Origin: Modestobacter sp. VKM Ac-2982
GTDB lineage: Bacteria > Actinomycetota > Actinomycetes > Mycobacteriales > Geodermatophilaceae
Assembly: GCF_026967935.1 (NCBI RefSeq)
Contig: NZ_JAPVBL010000003.1
Location: 186,001-250,000, forward strand
Length of the DNA: 64,000 bases
Reading direction: 5' to 3'
A model generated the notes under the pieces. The model ran no database searches, was not told the origin of the DNA, and saw nothing but the letters and a program-made list of their open reading frames with translations. A program made the position numbers and the translations under genes. Positions 41,236-49,207 of this stretch are shown here, one piece after another; within the stretch, counting starts at the first letter, position 1; each line of letters opens with the position of its first letter.

Positions 41236-44200
41236 GTGAAGACGTGGCTGGATGCATGGCCGGTGTTCCGGCAGCTGACGGGTCCTGACCCGCTGGGGCG
41301 CGGCAAGGCCGCCCGCAGCAAGGCGACCGAGCAGGTGGTGAGCCGCACGGCCACCGCAGATCGCGTGGTGCAGTCGGTCTGCCCCTACTGCGCGGTGGGC
41401 TGCGGCCAGCGCGTGTTCGTCAAGGACGAGCAGGTCGTGCAGATCGAGGGCGACCCCGACTCGCCGATCAGCCGCGGCCGGCTCTGCCCCAAGGGCAGCG
41501 CGAGCAAGCAGCTGGTGACCAGCCCGAGCCGGGTGACCACGGTCAAGTACCGCCGTCCGCACGGGACGGAGTGGGAGGACCTGGACCTCGACACGGCGAT
41601 GGACATGATCGCCGACCGCGTCCTTGACGCCCGCCGCAAAGGCTGGCAGGACGAGGTGGACGGCCACGCCGTCAACCGCACGCTGGGGATAGCGAGCCTC
41701 GGAGGGGCGACCCTCGACAACGAGGAGAACTACCTCATGAAGAAGCTCTACAGCGCCATGGGCGCGATCCAGATCGAGAACCAGGCCCGCATATAGCACT
41801 CCGCGACGGTCCCCGGTCTGGGGACCTCGTTCGGTCGTGGCGGCGCCACGAACTTCCAGCAGGACCTGGTGAACTCCGATTGCATCGTGATCGAGGGTTC
41901 GAACATGGCCGAGTGCCACCCGGTCGGCTTCCAGTGGGTCATGGAGGCCAAGGCGCGGGGCGCGAAGGTCATCCACATCGACCCGCGGTTCACCCGCACC
42001 AGCGCGCTGGCCGACCTGCACGTCCCGCTGCGTGCCGGCACCGACATCGCGTTCCTCGGTGGGCTGATCAAGTACGTCCTGGACAACGACCTGGACTTCC
42101 GCGAGTACGTCGTCGCCTACACCAACGCGGCGGCGATCCTGCGTGAGGACTTCCAGGACACCGAGGACCTCGACGGCCTGTTCTCCGGCTTCGACCCCGA
42201 GACCGGGCAGTACGACGAGACGACCTGGCAGTACGAGGGCGTGAACGTGCCCTCCTCGGCCGGCCAGCGCTCGCCGAGCCAGCCGGGCGGGTCGGCCTTC
42301 CGTCAGGACGAGGAGGACCGGCCCGACGACGCCGCGGACGACGGCACCGACGACGAGACCGAGGGCGTCAAGGAGTCCGACCAGCAGCAGGGTGCCCAGG
42401 GCTCGGCCGACATCCACGGCAAGCCGAAGCGGGACGAGACGCTGCAGCACCCGCGCTGCGTCTTCCAGGTGCTCAAGCGGCACTACGCCCGCTACACCCC
42501 CGAGATGGTCGCCGACATCTGCGGCATCGAACCCGAGGTGTTCCTCAAGGTCGCCGAGTGGGTCACCGCCAACAGCAACCGCGAGCGGACGACGGCGTGG
42601 GTGTACTCGGTGGGCTGGACGCACCACACGGTGGGCGTGCAGTACATCCGGACGGCGTCGGTCCTGCAGGCGCTGCTGGGCAACATGGGCCGCCCGGGTG
42701 GCGGGATCCTGGCGCTGCGCGGGCACGCGAGCATCCAGGGCTCCACCGACATCCCGACGCTGTTCAACATCCTGCCCGGCTACATCCCGATGCCCCACGC
42801 CCAGCAGCACACCGACCTGGACAGCTTCTGCGCCTCCAGCGACGACCGGGTGGGCTTCTGGGGCAACATGCGCTCCTACTCGGTGAGCCTGCTGAAGTCC
42901 TGGTGGGGCGACGCGGCGCAGCCGGAGAACGACTTCGCGTTCGACTACCTGCCCCGGCTGACCGGTGACCACGGCACCTACACCACGGTCGCCGACATGA
43001 TCCAGGGCAACGTGCCCGGCTACTTCCTCGTCGGGGAGAACCCGGCGGTGGGCAGCGCCAACGGGCGGATGCAGCGCTTCGGCCTGGCCAACCTCGAGTG
43101 GCTGGTCGTCCGTGACCTGCAGATGATCGAGTCGGCGACGTTCTGGAAGACGGCCCCGGAGATCGAGACCGGTGAGCTGGTCACCGAGGACATCGCCACC
43201 GAGGTCTTCTTCATGCCCGCGGCCACGCACGTGGAGAAGGAGGGCACCTTCACCCAGACGCAGCGGCTGCTGCAGTGGCGGCACAAGGCGGTCGAGCCGC
43301 CGGCCGACTGCCGCAGCGACCTGTGGTTCTACTTCCACCTGGGCCGCAGGCTGCGGGAGAAGCTGGCCGGGTCCACCGACCCGCGGGACCGCCCGCTGCT
43401 GGACCTCACCTGGGACTACCCGACGCACGGGGAGACCGAGGAGCCCAGCGCGGACGCGGTGCTCCGGGAGATCAACGGCTACGACGCCGACGGCGAGATG
43501 CTCTCGACGTACCTGGACATGAAGGACGACGGGTCGACCAGCGGTGGCTGCTGGATCTACACCGGCGTCTACGCCGACGGGGTCAACCAGGCGGCCCGGC
43601 GCAAGCCCGGCCGGGAGCAGGACTGGGTGGCCGCGGAGTGGGGCTGGGCCTGGCCGTCGAACCGGCGCACGCTGTACAACCGCGCCTCGGCCGACCCGGA
43701 CGGCAAGCCGTGGAGCGAGCGCAAGGCCTACATCTGGTGGGACGAGGAGGCAGGTGAGGACGGAGCCGGCCGCTGGGTCGGTCATGACGTCCCCGACTTC
43801 GAGGCGACCAAGCGGCCGGACTACGTGCCGCCGGAGGGCGCGACCGCGCAGGCCGGACTGGGCGGTGCCGACCCGTTCGTCATGCAGGCCGACGGCAAGG
43901 CCTGGCTGTACGTGCCGGCGGGGCTCGCCGACGGCCCGATGCCGGCGCACTACGAGCCGGCCGAGTCGCCGGTGGAGAACGCGCTGTACGGCCAGCAGGC
44001 CAACCCGGGCCGGGAGGAGATCCAGGCTGCGTACAACCGGGGCAACCCGCCGCGCAGCACGGTCTACCCCTACGCGATGACCACCTACCGGCTCACCGAG
44101 CACCACACCGCCGGCGGGATGAGCCGCACGCTGCCCTACTTGTCGGAGCTCCAGCCGGAGTTCTTCGTGGAGGTCAGCCCGCAGCTGGCGCAGGAGCGCA

Positions 44201-44574
44201 ACCTGGAGCACGGCGGCTGGGCGACGTTGATCAGCGCCCGGACGGCGATCGAGGCCCGCGTCCTGGTCACCGAGCGGATCCGGCCGATGAAGCTCAAGGG
44301 CGGCCAGCTCGTCGAGCAGATCGGCATCCCGTACCACTGGGGTGAGCAGGGGCTGTCCACCGGCGACTCCGGCAACGACCTGTTCGGTGTCGTGATGGAC
44401 CCGAACGTGCACATCCAGGAGACGAAGGTCGCCACCTGCGACATCCAGCCCGGGCGGCGTCCGCGCGGCAAGGCGCTGGTGCAGTACGTGGAGGACTACC
44501 GGATCCGGGCGGGCGTGCAGTCGGGCCTGGTCCCCAGCGGCGGCCGGGCACCGATCGAGGAGGGGACGAGCTGA
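41236..44574 (+). CDS. fdhA: Formate dehydrogenase catalytic subunit, selenoprotein with UAG-encoded selenocysteine
   Basis: 1112 residues if TAG at 41794-41796 is read as selenocysteine (residue 187). It oxidises formate to CO2 at a molybdenum or tungsten bis-guanine-dinucleotide site. The N-terminal [4Fe-4S] site is Cys49, Cys52, Cys56 and Cys84 (CPYCAVGC...RLCPKG). The stop sits in ARI-stop-HSATV, exactly where Sec-type enzymes have AR(V/I)U-H, and similarity runs on in the same frame without a break (FGRGGATN, SNMAECHPVGFQW). No Tat signal is seen, so the subunit should face the cytoplasm. An extra 63-residue acidic, Gln-rich segment is inserted at 42241-42429. GTG 41236 (VKTWLDAWPVFRQLTG) matches the usual start. 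An 11-codon ORF then leads into fdhB. Confidence 0.93.
41794..41796 (+). other. UAG selenocysteine codon in fdhA
   Basis: In-frame TAG between Ile186 and His188. Both flanks are conserved active-site sequence of Sec-containing formate dehydrogenases, with no frameshift or loss. Ordinary bacterial Sec codons are UGA. Recoding of UAG to Sec has, as I recall, been reported for Geodermatophilus and Blastococcus with a tRNA-Sec carrying a CUA anticodon. Confidence 0.92.
41804..41829 (+). promoter_or_regulatory. Bacterial SECIS hairpin
   Basis: GGTCCCC (41808-41814), loop GGTCT (41815-41819), GGGGACC (41820-41826): a 7-bp stem extended below a single bulged C by CGA/TCG (41804-41806 with 41827-41829). 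It starts 11 bases after the TAG. From memory, the E. coli fdhF element also begins 11 bases after its UGA with GGU, carries a GGUCU loop and ends ACC. The loop G and U residues are those that SelB contacts. The hairpin is inside the coding sequence. Confidence 0.88.
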
Positions 44575-44609
44575 TGCAGCGCGACCCGATGGAAGAGGAG
44601 CGCTCGTGA
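44574..44609 (+). CDS. 11-codon coupling ORF between fdhA and fdhB
   Basis: MQRDPMEEERS. Its ATG overlaps the fdhA stop (TGATG, 44572-44576) and its TGA overlaps the fdhB start (GTGA, 44606-44609). A strong ribosome site (GAGGAGGGG) lies 8 bases upstream of the ATG inside fdhA, and its own codons contain GAAGAGGAG, the ribosome site of fdhB. It may work purely to pass ribosomes from fdhA to fdhB. Confidence 0.5.
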   Translation: MQRDPMEEERS

Positions 44610-45742
44610 CGACCGTCAGCTCGGCGAGCCCGGCGCTCACCGGCAACGACCCGGCCAACCGGCTCTACGGCCCGCTGCCCGACGTGAGCGGGGAGGCCGG
44701 TTACGCCGAGGACCACCCCGCGCGGGTGGGCTTCTTCACCGACACGTCGGTCTGCATCGGCTGCAAGGCCTGCGAGGTCGCCTGCAAGGAGTGGAACACG
44801 CTCCCGATGGACGACGCGGACGGCAACCGCGACGTCATGGCGATGACCGGGATGTCCTACGACAACACCGGGATGCTGGGGGCCAACTCCTGGCGGCACG
44901 TGGCGTTCGTCGAGCAGAGCCGGGCCGTCGACCTGCCGATGCCCGGGATCGGGCTGCCCGGGGCCGGTGCCGAGGGCGCCGGCGCACCCGCGGCGGGCTG
45001 CGGGAGCGGCGGAGGCGGCTGTGGGAGTGGTGGAGCCCCGGGCGACGCGCACGCCACGTCGCACGGCGGCAACGCCGACGGCGGGCTGACCGCGCAGTCC
45101 AGCGTGCTCAACGCCGAGGCGCTCAGCGAGTTCGACCCGCAGACCGGTCACTCGGCCGACCGGGAGATCCGCTGGCTGATGTCCTCCGACGTGTGCAAGC
45201 ACTGCACGCACGCCGGCTGCCTGGACGTCTGCCCGACCGGGGCGCTGTTCCGCACCGAGTTCGGCACCGTGGTCGTGCAGGGCGACATCTGCAACGGCTG
45301 CGGCTACTGCGTGCCGGCCTGCCCCTACGGCGTCATCGACCAGCGCAAGGACGACGGCCGGGTCTTCAAGTGCACGATGTGCTACGACCGGCTCACCGAC
45401 GGGCTGCAGCCGGCCTGCGCCACCGCCTGCCCGACCCAGTCGATCCAGTTCGGCGACCTCGACGAGCTCCAGGCCCGGGCCGACGCCCGGCTGGCCACGC
45501 TCAAGGAGCAGGGCGTCGAGACCGCCCGGCTCTACGGGCGCGACGAGGACGACGGCGTCGGCGGGGCGGGGGCCTTCTTCCTGCTGCTCGACGAGCCGGA
45601 GGTCTACGGGCTCCCGCCGGACCCGATCGTCACCACCCGGGACCTGCCGTCGATGTGGAAGCACGCCATCGGCGGGGCCGCCATGGTGGTCGGCTTCGCG
45701 CTCTCGGCCGTGCTGGGCTCACGCAAGGGGCTCGGGCGATGA
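44606..45742 (+). CDS. fdhB: Formate dehydrogenase iron-sulfur subunit
   Basis: 378 residues. It passes electrons from the catalytic subunit to the membrane subunit. Four cysteine clusters for [4Fe-4S] centres are seen: CIGCKACEVAC near residue 50, CKHCTHAGCLDVC near 197, CNGCGYCVPAC near 230, and CTMC...CATAC near 255-275. A hydrophobic segment (AIGGAAMVVGFALSAVLGS) near the end anchors it in the membrane. Between the first two clusters is an unusual 60-residue Gly/Ala/Cys-rich insert (around 44995-45055). GTG start preceded by GAAGAGGAG. Confidence 0.92.
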   Translation: MTTVSSASPALTGNDPANRLYGPLPDVSGEAGYAEDHPARVGFFTDTSVCIGCKACEVACKEWNTLPMDDADGNRDVMAMTGMSYDNTGMLGANSWRHVAFVEQSRAVDLPMPGIGLPGAGAEGAGAPAAGCGSGGGGCGSGGAPGDAHATSHGGNADGGLTAQSSVLNAEALSEFDPQTGHSADREIRWLMSSDVCKHCTHAGCLDVCPTGALFRTEFGTVVVQGDICNGCGYCVPACPYGVIDQRKDDGRVFKCTMCYDRLTDGLQPACATACPTQSIQFGDLDELQARADARLATLKEQGVETARLYGRDEDDGVGGAGAFFLLLDEPEVYGLPPDPIVTTRDLPSMWKHAIGGAAMVVGFALSAVLGSRKGLGR

Positions 45743-45754
45743 CCCTCCCCGAAG

Positions 45755-45776
45755 CACCAAAATGGCCATTTTGGTG
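45755..45776. repeat. 22-bp perfect palindrome with CCAAAATGGCCATTTTGG core (copy 2)
   Basis: Identical over 22 bp to the centre of the palindrome at 32608-32639. It lies between fdhB and the NrfD-type gene; its end abuts the GGAGGAG ribosome site (45777-45783). As RNA it can form an 11-bp hairpin just upstream of that site, or act as a DNA site or processing point inside the operon. Confidence 0.85.
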
Positions 45777-45788
45777 GGAGGAGCAGCT

Positions 45789-46889
45789 GTGACCGAGGGA
45801 CTGGTGACGCCGGGCGCCGGCTGGCGGCGGGCCGACGGCCCGCCGGCGCAGGTGCGGGAGAAGAAGCGGCGCAAGGGCGGCCGTCGCGGCGGTGGCCGCG
45901 ACGGTGACCCGACCGTCGACGAGGCGGAGTTCACCTCCTACTACGGCCGGCCGATCATCAAGCCGCCGGTGTGGAAGACCCCGGACGTGCCGCTCTACCT
46001 GTTCCTCGGTGGCGCCGCGGGCTCGTCGGCGGTGCTCGGTGCGATCGCCGACGTGACCGGTCGCCCGGCACTGACCCGGGCGGCGCACTACACGGCCGGC
46101 GGTGGGGCGCTGGCCTCGGTCGTCTGGCTGATCCACGACCTGGGCCGGCCGGCGCGGTTCCTGCACATGCTGCGGGTGATCAAGCCGACGTCGCCGCTGT
46201 CGGTGGGGTCCTACATCCTGGCGCCGTTCAGTGCCCTGACCGCGGTCACCGCCGGCATCCAGCTGCTGGAGGCCTTCCCCGGCCTGCAGAAGTTCGGGCT
46301 GTCGCGGATCGCCGGGTGGTTCCCCGGGTTGCGGAAGGTCGTGGGCACCACCTCGGCCGTCTTCGGTGGCCCGATGACCACCTACACGGCGGTGCTGCTG
46401 GCCAACACCGCCGTGCCGTCGTGGCACGAGCCGTACAAGGAGCTGCCGTTCGTCTTCGCCGGCTCCGGGATGGCCGCCGGCGGTGGCATCTGCATGGCGT
46501 TCACCCCGGTCGCCGAGGCGGGGCCGGCCCGGAAGATGGCCGTTGCCGGCGCGGCGGTCGAGCTGGCCGCGATGCACAAGGTCGAGCACGACCACGGCAT
46601 CGTCGGCGAGCCGTACCAGCTGGGCAAGGCCGGGAAGATGATGAAGGCCGCGAAGGCCTGTACCGCCACCGGCGCCGGGCTCACCGTGGTGGCCGGCCGC
46701 ACCCGGGTCGGTGCCGCCGTCTCCGGTGCACTGCTGGCGGCCGGTTCGCTGCTGACCCGGTTCGGCGTCTTCGAGGCCGGCATGGCCAGCGCCCGCGACC
46801 CGAAGTACACGGTCGTGCCACAGCGGGCCCGGATGGCCGCCCGCGAAGAACAGAAGCGCCAGGACGAGGCCAGCACCATCACCCGCTGA
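45789..46889 (+). CDS. NrfD-type membrane subunit of formate dehydrogenase
   Basis: 366 residues with eight or nine membrane helices after a long, basic, soluble head (first 45 residues rich in Lys/Arg/Gly). NrfD/polysulfide-reductase features: WKTPDVPLYLFLGGAAGSSAVLGAIAD, IHDLGRPARFLHMLRV and KPTSPLSVGSYIL. It passes electrons to quinone in place of the cytochrome b subunit of the E. coli type. GTG 45789 follows GGAGGAG; an ATG at 45762 lies inside the palindrome and is less likely. Confidence 0.9.
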   Translation: MTEGLVTPGAGWRRADGPPAQVREKKRRKGGRRGGGRDGDPTVDEAEFTSYYGRPIIKPPVWKTPDVPLYLFLGGAAGSSAVLGAIADVTGRPALTRAAHYTAGGGALASVVWLIHDLGRPARFLHMLRVIKPTSPLSVGSYILAPFSALTAVTAGIQLLEAFPGLQKFGLSRIAGWFPGLRKVVGTTSAVFGGPMTTYTAVLLANTAVPSWHEPYKELPFVFAGSGMAAGGGICMAFTPVAEAGPARKMAVAGAAVELAAMHKVEHDHGIVGEPYQLGKAGKMMKAAKACTATGAGLTVVAGRTRVGAAVSGALLAAGSLLTRFGVFEAGMASARDPKYTVVPQRARMAAREEQKRQDEASTITR

Positions 46890-46903
46890 GCACCCGCACC
46901 ACC

Positions 46904-46947
46904 CGAACTGCCCCGTACCGCCGACGCCGGTGGTACGGGGCAGTTCG
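46904..46947 (+). terminator. 16-bp perfect terminator hairpin after the formate dehydrogenase operon
   Basis: CGAACTGCCCCGTACC (46904-46919) pairs exactly with 46932-46947 around a 12-base loop, 15 bases past the last stop of the operon. No T tract. Confidence 0.82.
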
Positions 46948-47009
46948 CTGTCCCGTCCCTGACGGCGGGTGACCAGGGGTGGGCACGCGCCCGCCGGCCG
47001 GTCGAGTGC

Positions 47010-48374
47010 CTAGGGCTCGACCGGAGCTCCCGACGGCGTCACCGGCGATGAGGCGTCGTCGGCCACCGTGTCGTCCAGCTCCGTCGGGGTCGGCTCCGTC
47101 GGCCCGACCGGATCGGTCGGGCTGGGAGTCGGCGTGGGCTCCGTCGGGGTCGGCTCGGGCTCGGTGGGGGTGGGCTCCGGGGTGGGGGTCGGTTCCGGCG
47201 TGGGCGTGGGAGTCGGCTCCGGGGTGGGCGTGGGGGTCGGCTCCGGGATGGGAGTCGGGGTGGGCTCCGGGTCGGTCGGGGTCGGCGTCGGGGTGGGGCG
47301 CGACACCGTGGGGTCGGCCGGGTCGGCCGGGTCAGCCGGGTCGGCGGGGTCCGTCGGCGTCGGCGCGGTGGTGCGGGTGCCCCCGCCGGACCCGGCGTCA
47401 CTCGCCGGCGGCTGGTCATCGGTCACGGTGGCAGGTGGCACGGTCGACGGCTCGCTGGTCGAACTGCCCGTCGAGGTCGCAGGTGCGGTGTCGGTCCGGT
47501 CCGGCTCGTCCGTGGACGTGCCGGGCCGAGACTCCGTGGCGTCCTCCGGAGACCGGTCGCGGGTGTCCGTCTGCACGGGATCGGCCGTGGGCGCCTCCCA
47601 GCCGGGGATGACGACAGGGGTGGCGAGCCCGGAGATCGCGGCCCCCTGGTTGAGGGCGTCCCAGGTCGCCGGGACCTGGTCGGGATTGGCGGCCAGCTGG
47701 GCGGCAAGCGGGTCGCTGAACCCGAGACTGCTGCTGGAGCGGGCCAGGACCGGTGCGAGCGCGATGGCCGAGAGTGCGGTGAGGGCGAGCAGGCGCTGTG
47801 GGACGCGGCCGTGCAGGCCCGACCGATGGGCCCCTCTCCGGGTCCACGCCGACCCGATGCGGCGTGCCGGACCGGTGGGCACTCCTCCCGCGCCGAGGTG
47901 CCTGGCCGGTCGGGATGGCTGGCGGGACGCCGCTGGGACGGCGACGGTGACGTGCCGCCGTGCACCTGCGGCGAGGAGGGCGCGGTCGGCGGTCCGCCGG
48001 GTCCCGCAGCACGCGCCCGCCGCCGCGCCGGTCACGCGGGGGAGGGGCGACCGGCTCGACGTGCTCGGCCGGCGTCGCGAGACGTGCCGCGCCTGCAGGG
48101 GGATCCGGTGGACCGGACCGCGGACCAGGCGGGCCGTGCCGGCTGCGGTGGTCAGCCGGTGCCGGGTGGTGGCGACACCCGGCCGGCCGGCCGGCGGACG
48201 GGAGGCGGGCCGGCGGCGCAGCCCCAGCTGACGGCCCCCGGCGCGGTGGGCGTGCGCGGCGCGGGGCAGCTCGTAGCAGTGGTCCGGTGGCACGTTCGCG
48301 ACGACGACGTGGAAGACGGCAGCAGCCAGCAGGCCCAGCACGGGCCAGGCGACCAGCAGCCACCACCACGCCAC
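47010..48374 (-). CDS. Membrane-anchored Pro/Thr-rich protein (paralogue 1)
   Basis: 454 residues if started at GTG 48374, which has GGGGGA six bases upstream. A hydrophobic helix (residues 2-26) is followed by a long basic, Arg/Pro-rich cytoplasmic-type stretch. A second hydrophobic segment (RLLALTALSAIALAPVLA) leads into RSSSSLGFSDPLAAQLAANPDQ, then about 200 residues of Ser/Thr/Pro sequence including ADP and PTPTPEP repeats. The second half is homologous to the gene at 49208. It is probably a surface or wall-spanning protein. The central basic stretch has no recognisable domain, so the true start could be later. Stop is TAG. Confidence 0.6.
   Translation of the reverse strand: MAWWWLLVAWPVLGLLAAAVFHVVVANVPPDHCYELPRAAHAHRAGGRQLGLRRRPASRPPAGRPGVATTRHRLTTAAGTARLVRGPVHRIPLQARHVSRRRPSTSSRSPLPRVTGAAAGACCGTRRTADRALLAAGARRHVTVAVPAASRQPSRPARHLGAGGVPTGPARRIGSAWTRRGAHRSGLHGRVPQRLLALTALSAIALAPVLARSSSSLGFSDPLAAQLAANPDQVPATWDALNQGAAISGLATPVVIPGWEAPTADPVQTDTRDRSPEDATESRPGTSTDEPDRTDTAPATSTGSSTSEPSTVPPATVTDDQPPASDAGSGGGTRTTAPTPTDPADPADPADPADPTVSRPTPTPTPTDPEPTPTPIPEPTPTPTPEPTPTPTPEPTPTPEPTPTEPEPTPTEPTPTPSPTDPVGPTEPTPTELDDTVADDASSPVTPSGAPVEP
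47130..47352. repeat. Coding tandem repeats (PTPTPEP and ADP units)
   Basis: Repeated GGGGTGGG/CTCCGG-type units on the plus strand encode Pro-Thr-Glu repeats on the minus strand, and four ADP units lie at about 47313-47352. Typical of length-variable wall-spanning stalks. Confidence 0.7.
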
Positions 48375-48587
48375 GGAGTTCCCCCGTCTCGGCCGCTCTG
48401 CCCATGCGGCAGGGTCCCGCTGCCAAGGTTCGCTCGCACGGACCCTCCCGTCAATCGCGCGTCTCACCAGGTGAGGGATCCGTACGTGGAGCTGCCCCGC
48501 GCCGCCGGGACACGGCGGCACGGGGCAGGCCTGGAGGCGGCGACGAGGGCCTCGCGGCCACCCCGCCGCTGCGGCGGACGCGCGGGG

Positions 48588-49148
48588 TCAGCGGCGGCTG
48601 CCGCGGTAGCGGATGACCCGGCCGCCGCCGATGCTGCGCGCCGCGGTGAGGCAGAGGGTGGCCCGGCGGTGCACCTCGCTGGACGAGGTGTCCGGCGCGA
48701 GTTCGGCGATCCCGGCGCAGGCGGTGACGCCGGGGAGGCCGGCGCCGGCGACGACCTCGAGCAGCCGGTCGGCGGCGGTCTCGGCGTCGTGTTCGGCCGC
48801 GCCCAGCAGCACGGCGAACTCGGCGGGCCCGGAGCGGGCCAGCCAGTCGTCGCCACGGACGTTCGCCGACAGTGCCGCAGCGACCTGGTCGAGGTGGCTG
48901 CCCGGCAGGGGCCAGCCGGTGTCCCGCCGGAGCAGCCCGACCAGCACGAGCGTCGCCGGGGAGACCCCGGACGCTGCCGCCTGCTCGGCCATCCGGAGCA
49001 GCAGGGTGGCTCGGGGCGGCAGCAGGGTGACGGCGGCGGTGGCCTGGAGGTCGGGCGGGGCCCCGACCTCGTCGGCGACCGGGGTGGCGGCGATCGGCAT
49101 GGCGGTGATGTCGTCGTCCGGGACGGCGCGGTTGAGGTCCTCGGCCAC
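48588..49148 (-). CDS. Stand-alone degenerate GGDEF-domain protein
   Basis: 186 residues. The stretch RGDDWLARSGPAEFAVLL near residue 99 aligns with RGDDWLARSGASEFAVLV of the protein at 38044, so the GGDEF signature is SGPAEF and not catalytic. No membrane segment. The N-terminal 60 residues are unrelated to known domains. It may bind nucleotide or act as a regulatory partner. It lies between the two paralogous Pro/Thr-rich genes. GTG start. Confidence 0.7.
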   Translation of the reverse strand: MAEDLNRAVPDDDITAMPIAATPVADEVGAPPDLQATAAVTLLPPRATLLLRMAEQAAASGVSPATLVLVGLLRRDTGWPLPGSHLDQVAAALSANVRGDDWLARSGPAEFAVLLGAAEHDAETAADRLLEVVAGAGLPGVTACAGIAELAPDTSSSEVHRRATLCLTAARSIGGGRVIRYRGSRR

Positions 49149-49207
49149 CGGGTGCCCCGTTGGAGGGAACGGCCGCTGCTCGTCGGTGTGGTCGGCGGCG
49201 TCCTGGC

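Noticed and set aside
41236-44574. fdhA as a pseudogene with a nonsense mutation
   Set aside because: The stop is exactly at the Sec site, a matching SECIS hairpin follows, the rest is intact, and fdhB and the membrane subunit are intact.
45762-45788. ATG inside the palindrome as start of the NrfD-type gene
   Set aside because: No ribosome site upstream, whereas GGAGGAG precedes GTG 45789.
41087-46948. selA, selB or tRNA-Sec beside the formate dehydrogenase operon
   Set aside because: No such gene is recognisable in this window; the machinery must be elsewhere in the genome.
47130-47352. Regular repeats resembling a CRISPR array
   Set aside because: Repeats are contiguous, in frame and encode Pro/Thr/Glu units; there are no unique spacers or cas genes.
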